Positions 45,903 through 53,944 of a stretch of DNA of 64,000 nucleotides are shown here, in pieces. A model generated the notes under the pieces. It made no database searches. It was not told the DNA's origin and worked only from the letters and a program-made list of their open reading frames with translations. Position 1 is the stretch's first letter; the number at the start of each line of letters is the position of its first letter. This DNA comes from Sporomusaceae bacterium (lineage in GTDB: Bacteria; Bacillota; Negativicutes; Sporomusales; UBA7701), in assembly GCA_031460455.1 (NCBI GenBank), contig JAVKTQ010000010.1:62001-126000 (forward strand), given 5' to 3'. The position numbers and the translations under genes were made by a program.

Positions 45903-46292
45903 CTAATGGCCTCCCTCCGCCGTAAACTTCTCATACCCGGCGGCGTCGAGCAGAGCGTCGAGCTCGCCGGGGTTGCTCATCTCGATGACCGCGATCCAGC
46001 CGTCGCCGTAGGGATCGCCGTTGATAATCTCCGGCGTGTCGTTGAGCGCGTCGTTGACCGCCGCCACCGTCCCGGAAAGCGGCGCGTAAATGTCGGACAC
46101 CGCCTTCACCGACTCGACCACCGAAAAGCCCTGACCGGCGGTTACCGCCGCTCCCAGCGTCGGCACCTCGACAAAAACCACGTCGCCAAGCTGGTGCTGG
46201 GCGAAATCGGTGATCCCCACCGTCGCCCGGTTGCCTTCCACCCTGACCCATTCATGTTCGCGCGAGTACTTAAGTTCCTGCGGATTATTCAT
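45903..46292 (-). CDS. gcvH: Glycine cleavage system H protein
   Basis: 129 residues. The lipoyl-bearing lysine is K63 in [15 protein letters not shown]. It carries the aminomethyl intermediate between P, T and L proteins, and is the likely substrate for the LipM and radical SAM gene products encoded downstream. It starts three bases after the gcvT stop. Confidence 0.96.
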   Translation of the reverse strand: MNNPQELKYSREHEWVRVEGNRATVGITDFAQHQLGDVVFVEVPTLGAAVTAGQGFSVVESVKAVSDIYAPLSGTVAAVNDALNDTPEIINGDPYGDGWIAVIEMSNPGELDALLDAAGYEKFTAEGGH

Positions 46293-46295
46293 TCG

Positions 46296-47393
46296 TTATT
46301 TCCCCTCTCTTTTATAAAATGGCCTCGGGATAACTTCGGCAGCCACCGCCTTGCCGCGGATCTCGACCGCGAGGCCGGTTCCCGGCTTGGCGTACGCGGC
46401 CTCCACCAGCGCCATCCCAAGGTTTTTATCCAATGTCGGCGCGTACGAGCCGGTCGTCACAATCCCGATCCGCCGGCCGTCGGCCAGAACCGGATACTCC
46501 GCCCGCGCCACACCGCGCTCGGTCAACACGAAGCCCGCGATCTTGCGCGGCGGCCCCGCCTCTTTCTGCGCGGCCAGCACCGCCCGGCCGTTGAAATCCC
46601 CTTTATCGAGACTCACGAAGCGGGTCAGCCCCGCTTCCACCGGCGAAATCGTCGGCGATAGCTCGTGCCCGTAGAGCGGCATACAGGCTTCGAACCGCAG
46701 CGTATCGCGGCACCCCAGCCCGGCCGGCGCCAGCCCCAGCGGCGCCCCCGCCTCCATGACCGCTTCCCACAGGGGCGCGGCATCCGCGGGGCGGCAGTAG
46801 ATCTCGAACCCGTCCTCGCCCGTATACCCGGTGCGCGACACCATCACCCGCCGCCCGGCCACCTCGGCCTCCGGCAAAAACCAGTAATAGCCGAGCCGGT
46901 CCAGGGGCGCGGCAGTCAGCTTCGCAAGGATCGCCCGCGCCGCCGGCCCCTGCAGCGCCAGTTCCGCCGTTTCCGCCGACAGATTGGCGAGCTTCACGTT
47001 GAAGCCCGCGCTGTTATCCCGGAGCCAATCCCAGTCCTTGGCGATATTCGCGGCGTTGATCACCAGCAGGTAATCCTCGGGCCCGTAGCGGTAGATGAGC
47101 AGATCGTCGACCGTGCCGCCGTCCGGGTAGCACATCGGCGAATACTGCACCTGGGTATCAGACATCTTCGCCACATCGTTGGTCACCACCTTCTGCAGGT
47201 AGGCCAGCGCCTCCGGACCCTTTACCGCCACCTCTCCCATGTGGGACACATCGAACAGGCCCGCCTGCTCCCGCACCGCCCGGTGCTCGGCAAGGATGCC
47301 GCCATACTGGACAGGCAGCAGCCACCCCCCGAACTCGACGATCTTGCCGCCGTACTTCAGATGGGTTTCGTATAAGGGCGTCTTCTCGGCCAT
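46296..47393 (-). CDS. gcvT: Aminomethyltransferase (T protein)
   Basis: 365 residues. Family motifs are FDVSHMGEVAVKGPEA, QYSPMCYPDGGTVDDLLIYR, SRTGYTGEDGFEIY and GLGCRDTLRFEACMPLYGHEL. It releases ammonia and moves the one-carbon unit to tetrahydrofolate. It is the first gene of the ten-gene operon. GGGGGGAGAG lies before the ATG, and the glycine riboswitch about 140 bases upstream. Confidence 0.96.
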   Translation of the reverse strand: MAEKTPLYETHLKYGGKIVEFGGWLLPVQYGGILAEHRAVREQAGLFDVSHMGEVAVKGPEALAYLQKVVTNDVAKMSDTQVQYSPMCYPDGGTVDDLLIYRYGPEDYLLVINAANIAKDWDWLRDNSAGFNVKLANLSAETAELALQGPAARAILAKLTAAPLDRLGYYWFLPEAEVAGRRVMVSRTGYTGEDGFEIYCRPADAAPLWEAVMEAGAPLGLAPAGLGCRDTLRFEACMPLYGHELSPTISPVEAGLTRFVSLDKGDFNGRAVLAAQKEAGPPRKIAGFVLTERGVARAEYPVLADGRRIGIVTTGSYAPTLDKNLGMALVEAAYAKPGTGLAVEIRGKAVAAEVIPRPFYKREGK

Positions 47394-47535
47394 GAAACTC
47401 TCCCCCCTTGATAATAATAGGCTTTCTCCCGGTCAGAATAATTATTAATGGGCTTAGCCCGTTCCCCCTGAAATCGGCGGGTACTTCCCCCATGTTCCCC
47501 ACAGAAGAAAAGACAGAGACAAACGAGCACCCGCT

Positions 47536-47702
47536 CCTTTGTCTCTGTCCCTTTTACCTGAGAGATTCACCCGTGAGGGTTCTCCTTCGGCGGCGCCGGC
47601 GGCGCACTCTCCAGAGGATGGTCCGGCCATGGTCCTTTTGCCTGAGAGTTTGACAAAGGTTTTACTCCTTCGGCGCCGCTTGCGCGGTCTCTCCCGCGGC
47701 CA
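47536..47702 (-). promoter_or_regulatory. Tandem glycine riboswitch upstream of gcvT
   Basis: Minus strand shows two glycine aptamers: GGGAGAGACCGC...GCCGAAGGAGTAAAACC...AACTCTCAGGCAAAAGGACC, then TCTGGAGAGTGCGCC...GCCGAAGGAGAACCC...GAATCTCTCAGGTAAAAGGGAC. The paired GCCGAAGG and CTCTCAGG motifs are diagnostic. Glycine binding turns on the gcv operon in known cases. The 135 bases after it (47394-47530) hold the expression platform but no strong terminator I can point to. Confidence 0.95.
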
Positions 47703-47800
47703 TCATTCCCTATTTTGTTAATGAATTCCTTCGCTGTCGCCCGCGCTTTTCCTGCGGTGCGGAAAAAATTCTTTATTTCACAATCCGCCGTCCGTCGGAT

Positions 47801-48580
47801 TTAATACAACTGCGGCCGGCGGTCGGCGAACACCGGCATCCGCCGCCTGATCTCCTCCCCGGCCGCGAAATCCACTTCCACGACCAACACCTCCTCGCCG
47901 GCCTCCGAGCCTTCCGCCAGCACCTCGCCCCACGGGTCGACGGCCAGCGAATGGCCGTAAAATACGTTGCTCTCGTCGCTGCCGACCCGGTTGACGGCGA
48001 TGACAAACATTTGATTCTCGATCGCCCGGGCGATATTGAGCGCTCGCCAGTGCGCGCCCCGCGACGCAGGCCACTCGGCGGGGACGAACAGCGTCCGGCA
48101 CCCTTCCAGCGCCATGGCCCGCGGCAATTCGGTAAACCGCAGGTCATAGCAGATAATCATCCCGGCGGGGCCGAAGCTCAGCTCAAAAGCCACCCTGCTG
48201 TCGCCGGGAGCGAGGTAGCGGTCCTCCGCCATCAGGCCGATGAGGTGGATCTTGCTGTACTTTGCGATCACCTCGCCGTCGGCGCCGATGGCATAGCAGG
48301 TATTGTAGACCCGCCCGTCCCGCGCCTCGGCGATCGACCCGCTGATGATCTCCACCCCGTGCCCGCGGGCGAACGCCGTCAGCATCGCCATCGTCGGGCC
48401 GTCGGCCGGCTCGGCCAGTCTGTCTATCTCCGCCAGCTTGTAGCCTGTCGTCCACATCTCCGGCAATACGAACAGCCTCGCGCCGCGCGCCAGCCCCGCA
48501 GCGAGCATCGCCTCCGCCTTGCGGCGGTTGGCGGCCACATCGCCGAGCGCAATATCCATCTGCAGCAGCGCAACCTTCAT
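47801..48580 (-). CDS. Nitrilase-superfamily carbon-nitrogen hydrolase
   Basis: 259 residues with the Glu-Lys-Cys triad: E41 in FVLPEMWTTGYKL, Lys in KYSKIHLIGLMAED, and Cys in MIICYDLRFTELPR. The family hydrolyses amides; this branch includes omega-amidases acting on 2-oxoglutaramate or 2-oxosuccinamate. No neighbour indicates the substrate. It lies upstream of the glycine riboswitch, in the same direction. Confidence 0.85.
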   Translation of the reverse strand: MKVALLQMDIALGDVAANRRKAEAMLAAGLARGARLFVLPEMWTTGYKLAEIDRLAEPADGPTMAMLTAFARGHGVEIISGSIAEARDGRVYNTCYAIGADGEVIAKYSKIHLIGLMAEDRYLAPGDSRVAFELSFGPAGMIICYDLRFTELPRAMALEGCRTLFVPAEWPASRGAHWRALNIARAIENQMFVIAVNRVGSDESNVFYGHSLAVDPWGEVLAEGSEAGEEVLVVEVDFAAGEEIRRRMPVFADRRPQLY

Positions 48581-48690
48581 GTCATTCTCTCCTCTCGCCC
48601 GGGCAGCCCTTATTCCTACATAATAATATACGCCGCCGGCGCCTATTTCCTGCCGGTATGGCGTATAAAATTCGCCCCGGCCGGCGATTA

Positions 48691-48750
48691 CCCCTCCTAG
48701 ACAGAGACGCCCCGCGGCATCGGCCGCGGGGCGTCTCTGTCTAGGAGGGG
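48691..48750. repeat. Perfect 28-base-pair inverted repeat
   Basis: Arms 48691-48718 and 48723-48750 are exactly complementary around the loop ATCG (48719-48722). It lies between two minus-strand genes (stop side of the 48798 gene). Neither strand has a T run after it, so it is not a standard terminator. Confidence 0.85.
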
Positions 48751-48797
48751 GTAGGTAGGGGATCTATTATTTTAAGCGTTATTAGCTTCGCGGCCGG

Positions 48798-49421
48798 TCA
48801 ATCGGCGAATTCCTGGATAAGCTCGGCGGCGCGCACCGGGTTGAACACCCCGCAGATACACGGCTTGGCCAGCAGCTCGCCCGCCTTTTCCGGACTCAGC
48901 TCCTTCCTCTTCACCTGACCGGCCAGCGCGAGGATCAGGTTGAACGACACCAGGCCGTGCCCGCACATCGTCGCCACTTCCTGGACCTTCTTGTCAGGCA
49001 GCAGCTCGGTCTTGCCCCATATCCCGAGAGAGTTGACGATCGTGTGCGGTGTCAGGCCCACCTGATCGCAGCATTCCTCCACATTGTGCATCAGCCCGGA
49101 CACGGTCACGCACAGCCCGAGATCGGCCTCCTTCAGATCCTTCAGCACTGCTATCAACTGCTCGCGGCTGCGGAATACGCCGTGGACCAGCTCGTTCTCG
49201 ACAATTATCTCCTTCACCTTGTCCGCGCCGCCCAGCGAAAACCGGCTGCCGCCCTTCGAATCGCCGATATTTACCGGGTTATGGCGGGCGAGGATCTCGA
49301 ACACCTTATCCAGTTTGGGTTTGCTGCCAGCCGACGTCAGACCGCTTGAAGGCATCGCGAAGACGACAAAATCCTGTCCCAGCGACTCAAGGCTGCCTTG
49401 GCGGTGTAATGTATGTGTCAT
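48798..49421 (-). CDS. Conserved-looking Cys-containing protein of unknown function
   Basis: 207 residues from the ATG at 49421 (GGAGGACAATC upstream); longer frames are low-complexity Arg/Cys-rich and not credible. Cys occur as GLCVTVSGLMHNVEECC, MCGHG and KPCICGVFNP, spaced like metal or Fe-S ligands. No family is recognised. It begins ten bases after the ferredoxin-like gene, so the two are probably co-expressed and perhaps form a redox pair. No membrane segment. Confidence 0.6.
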   Translation of the reverse strand: MTHTLHRQGSLESLGQDFVVFAMPSSGLTSAGSKPKLDKVFEILARHNPVNIGDSKGGSRFSLGGADKVKEIIVENELVHGVFRSREQLIAVLKDLKEADLGLCVTVSGLMHNVEECCDQVGLTPHTIVNSLGIWGKTELLPDKKVQEVATMCGHGLVSFNLILALAGQVKRKELSPEKAGELLAKPCICGVFNPVRAAELIQEFAD

Positions 49422-49431
49422 GATTGTCCTC

Positions 49432-50142
49432 CTATTCCACCAGGGGCCGGCCAAGCCCCACGTTAATCTTCGCGTTCGGGCGGAAATATGTCTTCGCCTC
49501 ACGGAGCGTCGCCAGCATCGGCCAGCGGACCTCAAGCCCGGCGCGGCAGGCGACGTCCACGCTGAACACCGTCTCCAGCGTCGCGCCCGTCTTGCGGACA
49601 ACCTCCAGCACCGCCAGCAGTTCACTCTCCGGCACGGCAAACTCGATGATCGCCGACAGCACCTTCTCATCGCGGATCTCCGGCGGCAGCTCGCCGGTGA
49701 CGGGGTTTATCAGGTTGGTCAACGGGTTCTTCGGCTCGAATTCGACTCCGTAGCGGGCCAGCGCCATCGACAACTTCTCCAGCTCCCTGAGCCGCGCCCC
49801 GATACCGGGCCGGCCGATCTCCAGGGCAATGCCCACAAACCCGCGCTTGAACCGCCCGGTGACATCGTTTGTCTTGATCTCCTCCGTGCCGCGGCCGGCA
49901 AGGCCGGTCTCCTTATGAATATTCAGCGGATCGCTGTAGATGGCCCGCACTGCCCGCGGCCACTCCAGCGGCTGCTGCTCGATGGCGTCCACCGGACAGA
50001 CGGCGACCCGGCGGCATACTCCGCACTCGACGCACTCGTCGAGCTCGATGCACGCGGTCGCCTCCGCCATTTTGATCGCATTAGCCGGGCAATAGGGAAG
50101 ACAACTGCCGCAGCCGACACACTTTTCCTGATCAATTTTCAC
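49432..50142 (-). CDS. Ferredoxin-domain protein with unknown C-terminal domain
   Basis: 236 residues. Two [4Fe-4S] motifs come first: CVGCGSCLPYCPA (residues 8-20) and CVECGVCRRVAVCPV (37-51; the second has one extra residue before the last Cys). A 180-residue domain of unknown type follows, with FKRGFVGIALEIGRPGIGARL. AGGAAAGAGCT precedes the ATG. It is upstream of the 207-residue Cys protein and likely passes electrons to or from it. Confidence 0.75.
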   Translation of the reverse strand: MKIDQEKCVGCGSCLPYCPANAIKMAEATACIELDECVECGVCRRVAVCPVDAIEQQPLEWPRAVRAIYSDPLNIHKETGLAGRGTEEIKTNDVTGRFKRGFVGIALEIGRPGIGARLRELEKLSMALARYGVEFEPKNPLTNLINPVTGELPPEIRDEKVLSAIIEFAVPESELLAVLEVVRKTGATLETVFSVDVACRAGLEVRWPMLATLREAKTYFRPNAKINVGLGRPLVE

Positions 50143-50188
50143 AGCTCTTTCCTCCTCACTGACGCAAATCTATCGACTCGCGTCACTT

Positions 50189-50650
50189 CTACGACTTCCG
50201 CGGCGCCTCGTCCCAGCGATAATGCCGGCCCCGCTTCGGCGCCCAATCGTCAGCGCCGTGCTCGCCGATCATCGCCAGGTTATGCGCCAAATCCTCATGG
50301 TTGGCCTTCAATGGCGCCAGCAGCCCGCATTCCCGGAACGCACCGCACTCCCAGCAGCCGGCGTAGTTCTTCTCCATGGCGCACTTCCGCACCGCGCAGC
50401 CCGGTTTGCCGCCTCCATCGCCGCACAGTTTGCGGCATTCCAGCCCTTTTATCGCCTGCAGCACGGCGGCGAACGTCGGATAGCCTGCGAAAGCGGCGTT
50501 GCCGCCGGCCTTGTATGCAGCATACTTAGCGAAATTCAGGTCTGTCAGCAAGCGTTCCAGTTTGCCCACCGTCTCGTACAGCGCCCTGTTGGCCGGGATG
50601 CAGTCCTTGCAGTACAGCCCGCAGCACGCCGTGAAATTTCTGTCCGTCAT
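50189..50650 (-). CDS. DUF3795-family Cys-rich protein
   Basis: 153 residues. The N-terminal CCGLYCKDCIPAN followed by CRKLCGDGGGKPGCAVRKCAMEKNYAGCWECGAFREC fits DUF3795, a family of small Cys-rich proteins common in anaerobes with no proven function. The spacing of Cys suggests zinc or Fe-S binding. It lies 39 bases after the amidohydrolase gene and 46 before the ferredoxin-like gene. Confidence 0.75.
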   Translation of the reverse strand: MTDRNFTACCGLYCKDCIPANRALYETVGKLERLLTDLNFAKYAAYKAGGNAAFAGYPTFAAVLQAIKGLECRKLCGDGGGKPGCAVRKCAMEKNYAGCWECGAFRECGLLAPLKANHEDLAHNLAMIGEHGADDWAPKRGRHYRWDEAPRKS

Positions 50651-50688
50651 CGGTTTTCCTCCTGCGGCCCCATCCTGCCGGCTGTCCG

Positions 50689-51855
50689 TCAGGCCGGGCC
50701 GCCGCAGGCGATCACGCCTGCCTTCATTACCATCCTGACCCGCGCTACCGCCCGGATATCCTCCAGCGGATTGCCGGCCACCGCCACGATATCGGCGGCC
50801 TTGCCCTGAGCCAGACTGCCCACGCGCTGCTCCAGCCCGCAGACCATCGCTCCGTGCAGGGTGGCGGCTCTCAGCGCCTCCGCCGGTTTTGCCCCGGCGG
50901 CGACGATATATTCAAGTTCATGGGCCAATTGCCCGTGCGCCCCGTCGGTGCCTACGGCGTATTTCACGCCGCTCGCCACAATGGCGGCCAGCCGTTCCCT
51001 CACCTCTTCGCGGCCGCGGCGGAAAGCCTCCCGCCGCTGAGCGTCGAGCGTCGGCTTGTCGGCGAGGAATTCGCCCGGCGTCAGCACAAGCCAGGACTGC
51101 GCCTGCTCGAGCAGGGCGATCTCGCCGTCGGTGAGATAATACCCGTGCTCGATCGAATCGATGCCCGCCTCAAGGCAGAGCGCGAATCCCGGCCCGCCGA
51201 TGCAGTGCACCGCCGTCCTTACCCCGGCGCGGCGGGCCTCCTCGGCCAGCGTCATCACTTCCTCCCGCGACGGGAAGCAGGCAATGCGCTCGCCGCTCCG
51301 CACCGTCCCGGTAGCGTAAAACTTGATCAGATCGGCGCCGTTCTTGAGGTTTTCCCGCACCGCGCACCGCCACGCCTCCACACCGTCGAACGGCAGGCCG
51401 ACAAACCCGTGCCCGTGGCTGGCCCGAATGCCCCGCGTTGCTACCACCAGCCGGGGACCGGCCAACCGGCCCTCCTCAATCGCCTTGCGGCAGGCCACAT
51501 CGATAAAATGGCGGTCGCCCATGCAGCGCGACGTCGTCACCCCCGAGCGGAGGTCGTCCGCCAGCGTCTTCACCGCCCGCAGCGTAAGCTCGCCCTCGCT
51601 GTCGTTCATCCTGAACAGGTAATTGTCCAGGGTGACGTCGAGCGACAAGTGATTGTGGCAGTCCACCAGGCCGGGGATAAGGACGTCGTCCCCACAATCG
51701 ACGATTTGGGCGTCGCCGGCCACGGCCAGCAGCTCTGCCTTCGTACCGACGGCGGCGATCAGGCCGTCCCCGGTCAGCACCGCGCCGTTCTTGAGCGGCG
51801 GGCTGCCGGCTTCGGCGATCAGCAGCCCCCCGCATACCAACTTACGTTGTCCCAT
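50689..51855 (-). CDS. Amidohydrolase of the tct operon
   Basis: 388 residues from ATG 51855, which has AAAGGG at good spacing (an ATG at 51864 abuts it). Metal ligands: IPGLVDCHNHLSLD, AVHCIGGPGF, DSIEHGYYL and GTDGAHGQL. Like imidazolonepropionase, prolidase-type and enamidase relatives. It is the last gene after SDR-tctC-tctB-tctA, so it may open an amide or cyclic amide that the transporter brings in. Substrate unknown. Confidence 0.8.
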   Translation of the reverse strand: MGQRKLVCGGLLIAEAGSPPLKNGAVLTGDGLIAAVGTKAELLAVAGDAQIVDCGDDVLIPGLVDCHNHLSLDVTLDNYLFRMNDSEGELTLRAVKTLADDLRSGVTTSRCMGDRHFIDVACRKAIEEGRLAGPRLVVATRGIRASHGHGFVGLPFDGVEAWRCAVRENLKNGADLIKFYATGTVRSGERIACFPSREEVMTLAEEARRAGVRTAVHCIGGPGFALCLEAGIDSIEHGYYLTDGEIALLEQAQSWLVLTPGEFLADKPTLDAQRREAFRRGREEVRERLAAIVASGVKYAVGTDGAHGQLAHELEYIVAAGAKPAEALRAATLHGAMVCGLEQRVGSLAQGKAADIVAVAGNPLEDIRAVARVRMVMKAGVIACGGPA

Positions 51856-51888
51856 AATACTCATCCCTTTATATAGCTCGTCTTCCCA

Positions 51889-53373
51889 TTAATCTGCAAC
51901 CTTGCGCGACTGCCGCCACTTGTTAATAAACGGCCAGGACAGCGACACGACCCCGAACAGGAAGAACAGCACCGCGATCGGTCGCGTGAAGACAAGCAGG
52001 ATATTGCCGTGGAACATGATCAGCGACTGCTGCAGCGCCTGCTCCAGCATCGGTCCCAGGATGAGCCCCAGAGCGATCGGCGACAGGGGCAGATCGTTCT
52101 TGACCATCACATAGCCGATAAGGCCTGATATGAACATCACCCACACGTCGAACATCGTCGTATCGCAGGCGTACGACCCGATGACCGTCAGCACGACCAC
52201 CATCGGCGCCAGTGCGCTCCGCGGCGTCTTGACCACCGAGCAGGCCCCCTTGCAGAACGCCAGACCGATGAAATACAGCAGTATCTGGATGACCATAAAG
52301 CCGACCAGCATCGTATAGGTGATGTCGGCATGCTTGGTGAACAGGTTGGGACCGGGGCGAAGCCCGTGGATATAGAGGGCGCCGAGGAAAATCGCCGCCG
52401 GGGCGCTCCCCGGAATGCTCAGCGTCAGCAGCGGGATGAGCGAGCCGCCGGTGACGCCGTTGTTGCCCGCCTCCGAGGCAATGATGCCTTCCCACGAACC
52501 CTTGCCGAACTTCTCCGGCTCTTTGGACGAGCGTTTCGCCTCGTTATAGCACAGGAACGAGCCGATATCCGGCCCGGCCGCCGGGATGATGCCGATAATA
52601 ATGCCGATGACCGCCGACTTCAGCGTCAGCCACCAGTGTTTGGCGAGCTCGCTTACCTTGATCGCCATCGGACCGACCGACGGGCAGACGGTATTCTTCG
52701 CCCCCCCTTCGATCATCAGGAAAATCTCCGGCAGCGAGAATATGCCGATCAGCACCGGCACCAGCGGCACACCGCCGATCATCTCGTGCAGGCCGTAAGT
52801 AAAGCGCGGAAAACCCTCCACCGGATCCTGGCCGACTGTTGCCAGTATCAGGCTCAGGAAACCCACCAGCACGCCCTTGACCATATTTTCCGCCGTCAGC
52901 ATGCACACAACGCTCAGGCCGAAGAAAGCCAGCATCATCGTCTCCGGCGGGCCCACCTTCAGGGCGAAGATCGCCAGCACCGGCGCGCCCAGCAGCAGGG
53001 CGATCGAACTCAGAAAACCGCCCATTGCCGACCCGAAGGTCGACAGATGCAGCGCCTTTCCTGCCTGACCCTGTTTGGTCAGATAGAAGCCGTCAAAGGT
53101 CGTCGGCATCGACGCCGGCGTTCCCGGGATGCCCAGCAGCACGGCCGACACCGACCCGCCGTAGATCGCGCCGCAATAAATGCCGCTAAGGAGCAGCAGC
53201 GCCGCCTGCGGCGTCAGGAAATACGAGACAGGCACAAACACCGCCACACCCATCGTGGCCGTGAAACCGGGGAGAGAGCCGAACAGGATGCCGATCGCCG
53301 TACCGGCTATGGCGACGGCCACATTCATCGGCTCGAAAAAGTTAGTGAAACCAACCAGAACACTTTCCCACAT
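51889..53373 (-). CDS. tctA: Tripartite tricarboxylate transporter, large permease TctA
   Basis: 494 residues, about 12 membrane helices, of the TctA family: FGSLPGFTATMGVAVFVPVSYF, GIPGTPASMPTTFDGFYLTKQGQAGKAL, and the second repeat IIPAAGPDIGSFLCYNEAKRSSKEPEKFGKGSWEGIIASEAGNNGVTGGSLIPLLTLSIPGS (read here in pieces). It forms the channel for carboxylate uptake with TctB and the binding protein TctC. It starts 13 bases after tctB. Confidence 0.92.
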   Translation of the reverse strand: MWESVLVGFTNFFEPMNVAVAIAGTAIGILFGSLPGFTATMGVAVFVPVSYFLTPQAALLLLSGIYCGAIYGGSVSAVLLGIPGTPASMPTTFDGFYLTKQGQAGKALHLSTFGSAMGGFLSSIALLLGAPVLAIFALKVGPPETMMLAFFGLSVVCMLTAENMVKGVLVGFLSLILATVGQDPVEGFPRFTYGLHEMIGGVPLVPVLIGIFSLPEIFLMIEGGAKNTVCPSVGPMAIKVSELAKHWWLTLKSAVIGIIIGIIPAAGPDIGSFLCYNEAKRSSKEPEKFGKGSWEGIIASEAGNNGVTGGSLIPLLTLSIPGSAPAAIFLGALYIHGLRPGPNLFTKHADITYTMLVGFMVIQILLYFIGLAFCKGACSVVKTPRSALAPMVVVLTVIGSYACDTTMFDVWVMFISGLIGYVMVKNDLPLSPIALGLILGPMLEQALQQSLIMFHGNILLVFTRPIAVLFFLFGVVSLSWPFINKWRQSRKVAD

Positions 53374-53385
53374 CTGTTTCTCCCC

Positions 53386-53886
53386 CTACAGGTCCAGGAA
53401 TTCGAGCAGCATACCTGTGGGCAGCGACACGAATAACAGGTCTGTGAACAGAATATACAGAGCCAGGGCGACGATCACCGGGACGGTGAAAAGAATCTTT
53501 TTATCCCTCATCCCCAGGTACGCCATGGCGACGATGCCGAAAATGATTGTCGCAAGCAGATATCCGAGAAAATAAATACTCACTATATGCGCGAAAATAA
53601 TGGCGATCATAACCGCAACCTGCCTGTTCATCACGAACGGCGGCCTGTCGCTTCGCCGTTTGGCCTTTATAAACGCCTGCACAAGCAGCGTCAGTGTCAG
53701 CACCATCGCGCAGCCCAGCAGGATGCGGGGGTAAAACTGGGCTTTCTCGGGCGTGCCCGCCGCATCTACCCACAGCTTGATCTCGCCGATAAGCAGAACG
53801 ATTGCGATGAGGGCATCAGCCGGAATGACTCGCAGTAACGCGTTAATGGCAATAACCTCCTCCCGAAGCAACCTGCGCCGCCGCAC
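53386..53886 (-). CDS. tctB: Tripartite tricarboxylate transporter, small permease TctB
   Basis: About 153-166 residues with four membrane helices; GEIKLWVDAAGTPEKAQFYPRILLGCAM and the C-terminal helix pair VALALYILFTDLLFVSLPTG fit TctB. No ATG is suitable. The GTG at 53886 lacks a spaced ribosome site. A perfect GGGAGGAGG (53856-53864) sits eight bases before an ATT at 53847, which gives a sensible N-terminus (INALLRVIPADAL). The start is therefore uncertain, and ATT initiation is possible. Confidence 0.8.
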   Translation of the reverse strand: MRRRRLLREEVIAINALLRVIPADALIAIVLLIGEIKLWVDAAGTPEKAQFYPRILLGCAMVLTLTLLVQAFIKAKRRSDRPPFVMNRQVAVMIAIIFAHIVSIYFLGYLLATIIFGIVAMAYLGMRDKKILFTVPVIVALALYILFTDLLFVSLPTGMLLEFLDL

Positions 53887-53944
53887 CTCTCAGGCGGGTT
53901 CCGGCCAGAGCCGGAACCCGCCCCGGTGACAGAACGGCTCGACG

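Noticed and set aside
48691-48750. Perfect hairpin as an ordinary intrinsic terminator
   Set aside because: No T run follows the stem on either strand, and the stem is much longer than in the other terminators of this window.
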